This document shows, piece after piece, positions 43,936-52,716 of a stretch of DNA of 54,607 nucleotides. Every line of letters starts with the position of its first letter. Positions within the stretch are counted from its first letter, which is position 1. Both the position numbers and the translations under genes were made by a program. This DNA comes from Thermoplasmata archaeon (GTDB taxonomy: Archaea > Thermoplasmatota > Thermoplasmata > Thermoplasmatales > Thermoplasmataceae). The notes beneath the pieces were generated by a model. The model saw only the letters and a list, made by a program, of their open reading frames with translations. It was not told the DNA's origin and ran no database searches. The DNA lies in NCBI GenBank assembly GCA_021809755.1, contig JAJZJZ010000004.1, forward strand, positions 1 to 54,607. Reading direction: 5' to 3'.

Positions 43936-45056
43936 TGGAGACGACAAAACCGGTAAACAAATATGTTGAACTCAATATGGGTCCTCAACATCCTTCAACA
44001 CATGGAGTTTTAAGATTAAAATTGCTGCTGGATGGAGAAACGGTAAAGAGAGTTGAACCTGTAATTGGTTATCTTCATCGTAATGCAGAAAAGATTTGTG
44101 AACTTGACTATTACTGTGATTCACTTTTGTATTTTGACAGAATGGATTATGTCAACTCACTATCAATGGAAGCGGGATTCCTGGAAGCAGCCGAAAAATT
44201 ACTGGGGATAGAACCTCCAGAGAGAGCGAAATGGATCAGAACAATAATGGCTGAGCTAAGCAGAATTGCTTCGCACCTTGTGTGGGCTGGGGCCTATGGT
44301 CTTGATTTAGGAATGCTTACACCTTTCTTTTATGTATTTGACTTGAGGGAACAGCTCTTGAATATATTCACTGAGGCAAGCGGATCAAGGCTGCTCACTA
44401 ATTATATGAGTATTGGCGGAGTTTATCAGGATTTTAACGATAAAATAATTTACATGATAAAAGATTTTATCAATAGTTTCCCAAAGAAACTGGAAGAAGT
44501 ATTCAATCTATTTGTAAAAAATGACATTTTTATTTCCAGAACCAAAGGAATTGGCATATTGGAAAAAGATGTCGCCATTAGCTATGGGGTAACCGGCCCT
44601 ATGCTTAGGGGTTCAGGTGTGGATTATGATGTGAGAAAAGCTGAACCTTATTTAATGTATGACAAGGTAAATTTCGACATTCCTGTTTCTTACGCTAAAG
44701 ATTGCCTGGGAAGGTTTCTTGTGAGATATGAAGAAATGAGGCAGTCAGTAAAGATAGTAAAACAAGCCATAAATAAAATTCCAGATGGCCCATACTTTAA
44801 TCCAAAGGCAAAAAAATCACTTATGATCAGGTTGAGGGGAGAGGGAGAAGCCTACGGTCGAACTGAATCCAGTAAGGGTGAATTTGGTGTGTATCTTGTT
44901 GGCGACGGAACAGTAAAGCCCTATAGAGTAAGGGTTAGAAGTCCAACTTTTAAAAATCTTTCAGTTCTGAGGGAGCTTGGTAAAGACGTTATGATAGCAG
45001 ATCTTGTTGCAATTTCAGGTTCAATAGATCTGGTTTTTGGAGAGGTTGATCGATGA
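43935..45056 (+). CDS. nuoD: NADH-quinone oxidoreductase subunit D
   Basis: NuoD (49 kDa type) forms the quinone pocket with NuoB. It starts with the hallmark NMGPQHPSTHGVLRLKLLLDGE and contains the YCDSLLYFDRMDYVNS and IMAELSRIASHLVW motifs and the RGEGEAYGRTESSKGEFGVYLV region near the end, related to the large subunit of hydrogenases. The ATG at 43935 (TAATG overlap with nuoC) is preferred over the upstream TTG at 43929, which would add only two residues. The length of 373 aa is typical. Confidence 0.95.
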   Translation: METTKPVNKYVELNMGPQHPSTHGVLRLKLLLDGETVKRVEPVIGYLHRNAEKICELDYYCDSLLYFDRMDYVNSLSMEAGFLEAAEKLLGIEPPERAKWIRTIMAELSRIASHLVWAGAYGLDLGMLTPFFYVFDLREQLLNIFTEASGSRLLTNYMSIGGVYQDFNDKIIYMIKDFINSFPKKLEEVFNLFVKNDIFISRTKGIGILEKDVAISYGVTGPMLRGSGVDYDVRKAEPYLMYDKVNFDIPVSYAKDCLGRFLVRYEEMRQSVKIVKQAINKIPDGPYFNPKAKKSLMIRLRGEGEAYGRTESSKGEFGVYLVGDGTVKPYRVRVRSPTFKNLSVLRELGKDVMIADLVAISGSIDLVFGEVDR

Positions 45057-46093
45057 ACATTCTAAACAGAATTCAAGGAATTCTTTCGCCACTTGGTCAC
45101 GACCTTTCATTTGCTGGAGCGTATTTAATTGAAACACTAATAGCATTAATCTTTGCAGTAACCGTTGTTGCAGGAATGGTATATTTTTTCAGGAAATATA
45201 TGGCAAGAGTACAGAACAGAATAGGTCCAAACAGGGTAGGAAAGTTTGGTGTGTTACAGGTAATGGCAGACGGACTTAAACTAATGCAGAAAGAGTCAAT
45301 ATTCCCTGACGGCCGAGATGATCTTCCCTATAAGATTGCACCAATAATAGTGTTTCTGGGGCTGATACTTGCATTTATCATTGTACCATATAGTAATCTC
45401 TACTGGTTTGGTTCGTTGACAGTAACCCATTCAAATGTAGGAATAATCTTAATTTTTGCAATTCTGGCAATAATGCCCATAGGTGAGATATTTGCGGGAA
45501 TAAGTTCCAATAATAAATATGCCATGCTTGGGGCACTCAGGGCAGTAGCCAAAGATATATCATTTGAGGTTCCTATGATGCTATCTATTTTAGCAATAAT
45601 TATGATTGCATCAGTAAATACTTCCCAACCTTTGAATCTTCAAAACATTGTATCCGTTCAGAATATTCCATTTGGAATTCTTGAACCTATCGGGCTTTTC
45701 ATATTCTTTATATCAATGATTGCACGAGCATCTTATTCGCCATTTGATATGGGCGAAAGTGACAGTGAACTTGTAACAGGGGATACAACTGAATACGGAG
45801 GTTTAAGATTTGGTTTATTCTATATGGGATTATTTGGAACAATCTTTCTTGGATCTATGCTGGTAAGCGTGCTTTATCTTGGCGGTGGAAGTGGTCCTTA
45901 TGAAAGTTCAATCGGCTTTATCTGGTTTCTTATAAAAACAATAGTCTTAGTTGTTATATCCTTAACAGTGTGGCTTTCCATGCCCAGAGTTAGGATTGAC
46001 AAATTCGTTAACTTTGGATGGAAGATACTATTGCCCCTTTCTTTCATTAATCTGGTGATAACTGGCATAATTATACTAGGAGGTATAGCATGA
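45053..46093 (+). CDS. nuoH: NADH-quinone oxidoreductase subunit H
   Basis: NuoH (ND1) links the hydrophilic arm to the membrane arm and lines the quinone tunnel. About eight hydrophobic helices are seen, with the family motifs QNRIGPNRVGKFG (near 57-69), ADGLKLMQKES and the charged loop SPFDMGESDSELVTGDTTEY, which carries the acidic residues conserved in the family. The length of 346 aa is normal. It overlaps nuoD (ATGA) and nuoI (ATGA). Confidence 0.95.
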   Translation: MNILNRIQGILSPLGHDLSFAGAYLIETLIALIFAVTVVAGMVYFFRKYMARVQNRIGPNRVGKFGVLQVMADGLKLMQKESIFPDGRDDLPYKIAPIIVFLGLILAFIIVPYSNLYWFGSLTVTHSNVGIILIFAILAIMPIGEIFAGISSNNKYAMLGALRAVAKDISFEVPMMLSILAIIMIASVNTSQPLNLQNIVSVQNIPFGILEPIGLFIFFISMIARASYSPFDMGESDSELVTGDTTEYGGLRFGLFYMGLFGTIFLGSMLVSVLYLGGGSGPYESSIGFIWFLIKTIVLVVISLTVWLSMPRVRIDKFVNFGWKILLPLSFINLVITGIIILGGIA

Positions 46094-46521
46094 TAGAGGT
46101 AAAACAACCAAAAAGGATCCCGTTTATTGGAATGCTCCAAGGAATGCTTACAGTATTCAAACATGGTTTTCAGAAACCGGTAACCGTTCAATATCCAGAA
46201 GAGAAGGAAACATTACCTGACAGGTTCAAATACAGAATTTTTCTTTCAATGGATGATTGTGTTGGCTGTACTTTGTGTGAGCAGGTTTGCCCAAACCTTA
46301 CAATCTCAATGCAGCATGTGGAAAGGGAAAACCCAAGAAACAAGAGGAAACTTTATCCTGATGTGAATTTTGGAACATGCACTGTTTGTAGGAATTGTGA
46401 GGAAATTTGTCCTACCGATGCAATTTATCTCACACATGTATTTGAAACAGCAAGAACTAGAAATTCCTTTACTTACAATCCTGAAGAGCTGGAAAAGCAC
46501 GAAGAAGAGGTAAAGAGATGA
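46090..46521 (+). CDS. nuoI: NADH-quinone oxidoreductase subunit I (two 4Fe-4S)
   Basis: NuoI carries electrons to NuoB through two 4Fe-4S clusters. Both binding motifs are visible: CVGCTLCEQVCP (about 57-68) and CTVCRNCEEICP (about 97-108). At 143 aa it is the short archaeal-like form. It is also the entry point for a soluble donor such as ferredoxin in complexes that lack NuoEFG, as in this operon. The ATG overlaps the nuoH stop, and its own stop overlaps the nuoJ start. Confidence 0.95.
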   Translation: MIEVKQPKRIPFIGMLQGMLTVFKHGFQKPVTVQYPEEKETLPDRFKYRIFLSMDDCVGCTLCEQVCPNLTISMQHVERENPRNKRKLYPDVNFGTCTVCRNCEEICPTDAIYLTHVFETARTRNSFTYNPEELEKHEEEVKR

Positions 46522-46766
46522 TTTTTGACATTATTCTGGTTATATTCGGAATCATTTTGGCACTATTTGCCATCAAAGCAATTTCTGAAAAGGATATCCT
46601 CAGGGCTATAATTTGGCTCATGGTATTTCTTTTTACCATATCTGCTTCATTTATATATCTGGGTGCTACACTTATTGGCGCCATAGAATTATTGGTTTAT
46701 GTAGGGGCAGTTTCATCGTTGCTAGTATTCACAATAATGTTGACAGGGGGTAGAGAGATTGAATAA
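46518..46766 (+). CDS. nuoJ: NADH-quinone oxidoreductase subunit J, N-terminal half
   Basis: This 82-residue protein corresponds to the first three helices of NuoJ (ND6), including the conserved pi-bulge helix YLGATLIGAIELLVYVGAVSSLLVFTIMLT. A normal NuoJ has about 160-200 residues with five helices; here the reading frame ends after the third. The remaining part is supplied by the next gene. It overlaps nuoI by four bases (ATGA) and the next gene by eight. Both halves look intact, so this is a split gene, not a broken one. Confidence 0.85.
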   Translation: MIFDIILVIFGIILALFAIKAISEKDILRAIIWLMVFLFTISASFIYLGATLIGAIELLVYVGAVSSLLVFTIMLTGGREIE

Positions 46767-46974
46767 AATCGCAGCCGTCGTAGCATCCATATTCTTTTTT
46801 TTAGTTACTGCAGTTGAAGTATTCCAGATACCAGGGACATTCATCCCCAAGGAGCAGTCAATAGGAAATATCGGAATTCTACTAATGAATCAGTATCTTA
46901 TACCGTTTGAATTGCTTTCCATAATACTCGTCATGGGTATACTTGGAATGATGCATATTTCGGAGGACGAGTAA
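46759..46974 (+). CDS. NADH-quinone oxidoreductase subunit J, C-terminal half
   Basis: This 71-residue protein has two hydrophobic helices (about 4-22 and 43-63), the second being IPFELLSIILVMGILGMM, which looks like the last helix of NuoJ with its conserved acidic residue (Glu). Between them is a Pro/Gly-rich extracellular-type loop. The start is TTG, overlapping the stop of the first half by eight bases. The two halves would assemble in the membrane as one NuoJ. It ends two bases before nuoK. Confidence 0.8.
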   Translation: MNKIAAVVASIFFFLVTAVEVFQIPGTFIPKEQSIGNIGILLMNQYLIPFELLSIILVMGILGMMHISEDE

Positions 46975-46976
46975 TA

Positions 46977-47276
46977 ATGTTTCTTTATATTGCAGAATTA
47001 ATATCACTTTTGTTATTTACAATAGGTTTAGCAGGTGTAATGACATCGAACATTGGAATAAAGATGCTCATATCAATCGAACTGATGCTAAACGCATCCA
47101 TATTCAGCCTAGTTGCAATTGGTATATCCAGTGGGAGTGTGTCGCCACTCATCCTTGCTCTATTTGCAATAGCTATCGGAGCTGCAGAATCGGTTGTCGG
47201 AATTAGTCTCCTTGTGTCAATATATAAAAAATATGGGAAGATCACGATTTCACTCCTAAAGGAGATCAGGTGGTAA
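46977..47276 (+). CDS. nuoK: NADH-quinone oxidoreductase subunit K
   Basis: NuoK (ND4L) is a three-helix proton-channel subunit. Its helices lie at about 4-22, 29-50 and 60-80. The two functionally important Glu residues of the family are seen in SIELMLNASIF and in GAAESVVGISLLVSIYK. At 99 aa it is exactly the usual length. It follows the second nuoJ half after two bases. Confidence 0.94.
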   Translation: MFLYIAELISLLLFTIGLAGVMTSNIGIKMLISIELMLNASIFSLVAIGISSGSVSPLILALFAIAIGAAESVVGISLLVSIYKKYGKITISLLKEIRW

Positions 47277-47277
47277 C

Positions 47278-49170
47278 ATGATTGATTATGAATGGTTCAT
47301 CTTTCTAAGTCCAATAATCGCTTTCCCAATATCTTACACAGTTGGAAGATATAAGAGAAACCTTGCAGGATATATAGCAACAATTTCGATCCTCATATCG
47401 TTCATTCTTTCCTTTATGGTATATTTGCAAATCAGAGGTACTTCATCACCCATATATCAGTCTTTCAACTGGTTCGGGGATATTAATGCAGGTATCTACA
47501 TAGATCATCTTGCCCTTGTTATGATCTTAATGGTATCATTTGTCTCACTTATGATCCATCTCTTTGCATTATATTATATGGGAAAGGACCCAAACAAGCA
47601 CGTCTATTTCGCAGAGACAGCTCTTTTTACTGGGGGAATGTTGGGATTATCAGTATCATCAAATCTTGTAGAGTTTTTCCTTTTTTGGGAACTTGTAGGA
47701 GTATGTTCCTATCTTTTGATAGGTTTCTGGTATTTCAAACCAAATGCTTCATCAGCTGCTAAGAAAGCGTTCATTGTCACAAGGGTAGGCGATCTTCTAT
47801 TTCTCATAGGTCTAAGTATTTTGTATGTTACTCTTGCTGATAAAGTGGCGTCACCGCTCAGCATTGCATACATTGTTAATCCGGCCAGCTGGCCTCAGAT
47901 TCTCAATTATGTGGGAACAACAAATTTGACCATAATAGGGCTTCTTTTCATGGGAGGGGCCGCAGGCAAATCAGCACAATTTCCCCTGCATGTATGGATT
48001 CCTGATGCAATGGAGGGCCCAACTACCGTTTCTGCTTTAATCCATGCAGCCACAATGGTAACGGCAGGTGTCTATCTGGTGGCAAGGGTATATCCAATTT
48101 ATCTCCACTCAACTGCTGCCCTAGATTTTGTTTTATTTATAGGAGCATTCACAGCGCTATTTGCGGGAACAATAGGTATGGTGGTAAACGATCTCAAGCG
48201 TATACTTGCATATTCAACAATCAGTCAGTTGGGATACATGTTTGCAGCTCTTGGTATAGGAAGTATAATTGGAGATAGTGCAATCTCATTTGCTCTGTTC
48301 CATACAATGGTTCACGCCGTGTTTAAAGCACTTCTATTCCTTGCTGCCGGTGCAATACTTCTAACAATGATGGAATTAAGAGATGTAAAAAAAATGGGTG
48401 GTTTGTGGAGGAGAATGCCTGCTACAATGACACTCATGTTCATAGGAGCAATAACTTTGTCAGCTCTTCCATTCACGGCTTCATACTATTCAAAGGATAC
48501 TATAATAGACGCAAGTTGGAAATTCTTTAGTTCTAACGGCTACTCGCTCTTTTCATTCCTGCCATGGTTAATGTTGATTCTTGGAGCTCTAACAACAACA
48601 ATATATACATTCAGATTCTTTTTCCTTGCTGCACTGGGAAAGCCCAGATCTGAATTGGCAAGCAAGGCCAAAGATCCATCCAAAATAGTATTAATTCCAC
48701 TTATAATTCTAGCTATTATCGCGCTGGTAATGGGGCAATTTCAATACCTCTTCTATGATTTCATCTATGCAAACACTATTCATATATCGATTCCATATAT
48801 CGTATCATTAGCGCCTTCCATGATGGTTCTTCTCGGCCTTCTAATAACAATACCGCTTTATGCAACAAGTGGATGGATGTCTTTGGATTTGAGAAAGAGC
48901 AGATTATATAGAATTGTCAAGAACAAATACTATCTGGATACGCTCTTTACTAATGATATTGCGGAAAGGGGAATTATACCATTATCTTCTGGTTTTTCAA
49001 CGTTCGAATCATACTTTAGTAGATCCATAGAGGCCTTAGGAACTGGAACATTAAGATTGGGTTCATTTTTTAGAAGACTGCAAAACGGTATAATTGAATA
49101 TTATTTTGTTGTTCTCGTTATAGGAATCTCCATAATTCTGTTGATCGTGGAACTGCTGGGGGGATTTTAA
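47278..49170 (+). CDS. nuoL: NADH-quinone oxidoreductase subunit L
   Basis: NuoL (ND5) is the distal antiporter-like subunit. It has about 16 hydrophobic helices, the channel motif FWELVGVCSYLLIGFWYFKPNA, the Lys-containing GAAGKSAQFPLHVWIPDAMEGPTTVSALIHAATMV motif and HTMVHAVFKALLFLAAGA. The long C-terminal amphipathic helix with its anchoring helix is present at the end. At 630 aa it is typical. The start is ATG after nuoK; its stop is adjacent to nuoM. Confidence 0.95.
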   Translation: MIDYEWFIFLSPIIAFPISYTVGRYKRNLAGYIATISILISFILSFMVYLQIRGTSSPIYQSFNWFGDINAGIYIDHLALVMILMVSFVSLMIHLFALYYMGKDPNKHVYFAETALFTGGMLGLSVSSNLVEFFLFWELVGVCSYLLIGFWYFKPNASSAAKKAFIVTRVGDLLFLIGLSILYVTLADKVASPLSIAYIVNPASWPQILNYVGTTNLTIIGLLFMGGAAGKSAQFPLHVWIPDAMEGPTTVSALIHAATMVTAGVYLVARVYPIYLHSTAALDFVLFIGAFTALFAGTIGMVVNDLKRILAYSTISQLGYMFAALGIGSIIGDSAISFALFHTMVHAVFKALLFLAAGAILLTMMELRDVKKMGGLWRRMPATMTLMFIGAITLSALPFTASYYSKDTIIDASWKFFSSNGYSLFSFLPWLMLILGALTTTIYTFRFFFLAALGKPRSELASKAKDPSKIVLIPLIILAIIALVMGQFQYLFYDFIYANTIHISIPYIVSLAPSMMVLLGLLITIPLYATSGWMSLDLRKSRLYRIVKNKYYLDTLFTNDIAERGIIPLSSGFSTFESYFSRSIEALGTGTLRLGSFFRRLQNGIIEYYFVVLVIGISIILLIVELLGGF

Positions 49171-50652
49171 ATGTTTATGGTTTCCATATTTTTATTGCTG
49201 ATTATACTTTCAATTTCAGCATTTTTTGTGAAGAAAAAATCCTGGGAAATATCAATGATTTCCTCTCTCATAATATTATTGCTGGTTTTCATATATGCTC
49301 TTTTAAATTTCTGGTCCGGCTACGACGGCGGTATTATTTCCAATTACAGGCTTTCACTTGTACCCTCAATTGGAATAAACTTTACTTCTGGCGTATCTTC
49401 GTTGACTCTTGCATTGCTCTTCCTGACAACCATAATAATGCCAGTTGCATTATATACATCCAAAAATGGAAAATATGGAAGTCTTTTCTACGGTTTAATG
49501 ATGCTTACAGAAGTTGGGTTATTCGGGCTTCTCATTTCGAGGAATTTTATATTTTTCTACATTTTTTGGGAAGTAGTAATTATACCTGTTTTCCTTCTAA
49601 TAGCAATATACGGTGGGGAGAAAAGAGAGTCAGCATCACTTAAGTTCTTTATTTACACTCAGCTGGGTTCAGTGTTTCTTCTTCTTTCAATACTTACATT
49701 ATTTGCATTTTACTATAGCCTGAACAATGTATTTACGCTTAATATGACCACTCTTCTTTCAGGTCAGTTCATCGATGGGACAGCAATTCCAGTATTCTGG
49801 AAATATTTCGTTATATTCGGCTTTCTCTTCGCGTTTCTTGTTAAAATGCCATCATTCCCATTGCATTCATGGTTACCAGACGCTTATAATTCTGCTCCTT
49901 ATCCGGTTACAGTAATACTTGCGGGCGGTCTCTCTTTAATGGGCGGATATGGATTTTTCGCGATTCTGCTTCCTTTAGCTTCCATCATTCCGTCATCAGT
50001 TTCATGGATTATCATCTCCCTTGGAATTATCAGCCTGGTATACTTTGCACTGGTTGCAATGATGCAAAATAATCTGAAGAAAATGTTAGCATTTGCAAGC
50101 GCAGCTTCAATGGGTTTTGTAAACATCTCCTTTGGGGTTGGTATTATGGAAACTGGTTCTTATGGTATTCAGGAACTCACCGGCGGCATATATCAGATTT
50201 TAGCTCACGGTCTTATAATTGCACTCTTATTTGCAACTCTATTTGCAATTAAAAGTAAAACGGGAAAGGAGAATATACACAGTTTAGGTGGAATACACAG
50301 GGAAGTGCCCATACTTTCATCAATATTCCTTGGGGGACTCCTAGCTTCGCTTGGTCTTCCAGGATTTGCTGGCTTTATTTCAGAATTCTCTGTGGTTGCA
50401 GCATCTTATGCCATACTGGGTCCATTAATATTCCTTGTAATTTTTGGTATGATAATAACAGCTTCATATCATGTATGGGCCGCTCAAAGAGCTCTTTATG
50501 GCCCTTACAATGAAACACTTGGATCAATTAAGGATATTGGAAGGCACGACATAATGGTCCTTGGGTCACTATTAATACTAATCTTTGTTTTGGGTATATA
50601 TCCCAATCTTATCTTCGGTGCAATTTCAAAATATGTTGGGGTGTTCCTTTAA
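49171..50652 (+). CDS. nuoM: NADH-quinone oxidoreductase subunit M
   Basis: NuoM (ND4) is an antiporter-like proton channel with about 14 helices. It carries FYIFWEVVIIPVFLLIAIYGG and the Lys motif VKMPSFPLHSWLPDAYNSAPYPVTVILAG, and later HGLIIALLFATLFA. The length of 493 aa is standard. It begins at the base after the nuoL stop with a G-rich ribosome site in the end of nuoL. The order L-M-N follows the usual nuo operon. Confidence 0.95.
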   Translation: MFMVSIFLLLIILSISAFFVKKKSWEISMISSLIILLLVFIYALLNFWSGYDGGIISNYRLSLVPSIGINFTSGVSSLTLALLFLTTIIMPVALYTSKNGKYGSLFYGLMMLTEVGLFGLLISRNFIFFYIFWEVVIIPVFLLIAIYGGEKRESASLKFFIYTQLGSVFLLLSILTLFAFYYSLNNVFTLNMTTLLSGQFIDGTAIPVFWKYFVIFGFLFAFLVKMPSFPLHSWLPDAYNSAPYPVTVILAGGLSLMGGYGFFAILLPLASIIPSSVSWIIISLGIISLVYFALVAMMQNNLKKMLAFASAASMGFVNISFGVGIMETGSYGIQELTGGIYQILAHGLIIALLFATLFAIKSKTGKENIHSLGGIHREVPILSSIFLGGLLASLGLPGFAGFISEFSVVAASYAILGPLIFLVIFGMIITASYHVWAAQRALYGPYNETLGSIKDIGRHDIMVLGSLLILIFVLGIYPNLIFGAISKYVGVFL

Positions 50653-52083
50653 ATGAATTTTATAAACATGCTGCAAACCGTGGATTTTACCACGCTATAT
50701 CCGGAGCTATTCTTGGGCGTAATGGCATTCCTAATGCTCTTAATGGGTCTAAGATATAAGAATCCTAGAATATATTCCGTAATATCTTTCGTTTCCCTGA
50801 TCATTGCAATATTCCTTCTGCTCATATTTGACTCATCCACTTCTTCCATATTCTCTGGAATTTTACAGATAAATGACTTTGGGTTATACTTTGCAATAAT
50901 AATGCTTATTTCTTCAATTTATATGGTTCTTCCTTCTACAAGGGAGGTACACGAGAAGCCAGAGTTGTTTTATGCTACGCTGTTGTTTGTTAATATTTCT
51001 ATGTTAGTGGCTGCTTTCAGCTTGAATCTTATAGTAATTTTCATTGCATTTGAGGGTGTTAGTATTGGAACATACATCCTGACGGCATTTGGAAAATCCA
51101 GAAGGAATCTTGAAGCAGCGACTAAATACTTTTTCACAGGCACAATTGCAACTTCCTTCATCCTCTTTGGTTCTGCATTCTATTACATTTCAGCCGGAAC
51201 GTTTAGCATGGAGAATGTAGTTTCTCTACAATCCCATTCAGTTCTGATTGCAATGATATTTCTTTTCGTGGGATACGGGTTTAAACTTGCACTTGTTCCG
51301 ATGCATCAATGGGCGGTCGATACATATGACGGCTCACCCAACTCTGTGTCGGCATTTCTTTCCACCGGGACCAAAGTTCTTGCCTTTCTTATTATAATGA
51401 GAATATTCCTTGTAGGGTTTTCTCCAGATCATACGGATATTTTCTATCTGTTCGTTATTATATCTATAATAACTATGACCTATGGTAACATAGCTGCCTT
51501 ATCCGAAACAAATCTCAAGAGGGTATTTGCATATTCCAGTGTTGCTCAGGCAGGTTACCTTATCTTGGTGCTTGCTGTTGTATCAAACAATTATTCTTCA
51601 AGTTCAGTTGATCTTGCCATACTTGCAGGAATGTTCTATGCATTGGTATACATTTTTATGAAAGGTGGGGCATTCTTCTCCGTAGGTCTTGTGAAGAAGG
51701 AAAATGCAAACATTGATGATCTTTCCGGGTTGGCTTGGAAATCCCCGGTTATTGCTGTCTCTATAATCATTCTACTCATAAGCTTGGCAGGAGTGCCACC
51801 AACTGCTGGATTCTTTGCTAAGTACTACCTGTTTCTCTCATTGATAAGTGGACAGCTATGGTGGCTTGCGGTGATAGCCATAGTCAACAGTGCTTTGTCC
51901 GTTTTCTATTATTTGAGGTTGATAGTCATAATGTTTAGGAGAAACAGTGATAATGAGTTTGATCTCTCACCGTCTGTATATTATCCAATAGTAATAGCCG
52001 CAATTCTTATGTTTGTCCTTGTAGCACTCATCTATGAATTTCCAACAATTCAAACCTATGTTTCTGGTTTATTTGGGGTGTGA
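50653..52083 (+). CDS. nuoN: NADH-quinone oxidoreductase subunit N
   Basis: NuoN (ND2) is the third antiporter-like subunit, with about 14 helices. The motifs FIAFEGVSIGTYILTAFGKS, FKLALVPMHQWAVDTYDGSPNSVSAFLSTGTKV and FMKGGAFFSVGLVKKE are diagnostic. At 476 aa it is normal. Its start is the base after the nuoM stop, and its own stop overlaps the start region of an unknown gene, so the operon continues. It is the last recognisable complex I subunit; no nuoE, nuoF or nuoG is present. Confidence 0.95.
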   Translation: MNFINMLQTVDFTTLYPELFLGVMAFLMLLMGLRYKNPRIYSVISFVSLIIAIFLLLIFDSSTSSIFSGILQINDFGLYFAIIMLISSIYMVLPSTREVHEKPELFYATLLFVNISMLVAAFSLNLIVIFIAFEGVSIGTYILTAFGKSRRNLEAATKYFFTGTIATSFILFGSAFYYISAGTFSMENVVSLQSHSVLIAMIFLFVGYGFKLALVPMHQWAVDTYDGSPNSVSAFLSTGTKVLAFLIIMRIFLVGFSPDHTDIFYLFVIISIITMTYGNIAALSETNLKRVFAYSSVAQAGYLILVLAVVSNNYSSSSVDLAILAGMFYALVYIFMKGGAFFSVGLVKKENANIDDLSGLAWKSPVIAVSIIILLISLAGVPPTAGFFAKYYLFLSLISGQLWWLAVIAIVNSALSVFYYLRLIVIMFRRNSDNEFDLSPSVYYPIVIAAILMFVLVALIYEFPTIQTYVSGLFGV

Positions 52084-52085
52084 AT

Positions 52086-52433
52086 ATGAATCCTGTTGTT
52101 GATCTTGAAATAATAAAATCAGCGCTTCTATATGGAGAACCCACTGACGCAATGGAGAGGATAGAATCAAGCTTAAGGAGACTGAAGAGATTTGCAGACA
52201 TTGGGGGAAAACAGTATCCTGATCATATCCTCTTTCTAACAAAAATGAAGGAATATTTACAGGGAAATATCAGTTCTTCTGATCTGGGGGAGTTTTTGAT
52301 GGAAAAAAATATTTTTCAGATTGAGGATTACAAATCATTCGTTGAAAATTTTGTCTATTATTGTGAATATTCAAGGGACAGATATAACTTAAAGTTTCCG
52401 GATTTTGACTCAAAGAGGTGTGATGACCTTTGA
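52086..52433 (+). CDS. Hypothetical protein in nuo operon, 115 aa
   Basis: I do not recognise this protein. It is helical, charged and soluble, with three Cys-poor helices (about 6-30, 35-55 and 75-110); it has one CEYSRDRYNLKFP-like segment near the end. The start may be the GTG at 52080 or the ATG at 52086; I chose the latter because GGGGTG sits five bases upstream of it. It overlaps the nuoN stop closely and its own end overlaps the next gene, so it is in the nuo transcript. It could help assemble or regulate the complex or provide a docking site for the missing electron input module. Confidence 0.6.
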   Translation: MNPVVDLEIIKSALLYGEPTDAMERIESSLRRLKRFADIGGKQYPDHILFLTKMKEYLQGNISSSDLGEFLMEKNIFQIEDYKSFVENFVYYCEYSRDRYNLKFPDFDSKRCDDL

Positions 52434-52705
52434 AAACAGAAGAAATAATAATGGAACTATCTCGAGGGCTTGATGAAGAGAAGGCTGCAGAGGTAATCCA
52501 TGAGCTAAGGAAAAACGGAGAACAATTTCTGTATAATGAACGTGCCAAACGAATAATAATTGGTAGGGAATGGAATCAGGTTAGGAGGGGAGAATTAACT
52601 ACAGAATTCTCTAAGGAAATGGAGAGAATCTCAAAGGTTCTCAACATTAGCAATAGGAAAACGTTCGAGGAGGCAGACTACCGATTTAATCTAACAATGT
52701 ATTAA
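52430..52705 (+). CDS. Hypothetical protein in nuo operon, 91 aa
   Basis: The function is unknown. The small soluble protein is rich in Glu, Arg and Lys and seems fully helical, with a possible coiled region at about 10-30 and a conserved-looking IGREWNQVRRGEL in the middle. The TTG start overlaps the previous stop by four bases (TTGA), the same coupling seen elsewhere in this window. Downstream, the crotonase-like gene starts 11 bases later. A partner of the preceding protein is likely, based on location. Confidence 0.55.
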   Translation: MKTEEIIMELSRGLDEEKAAEVIHELRKNGEQFLYNERAKRIIIGREWNQVRRGELTTEFSKEMERISKVLNISNRKTFEEADYRFNLTMY

Positions 52706-52716
52706 TAAGGCATTCA

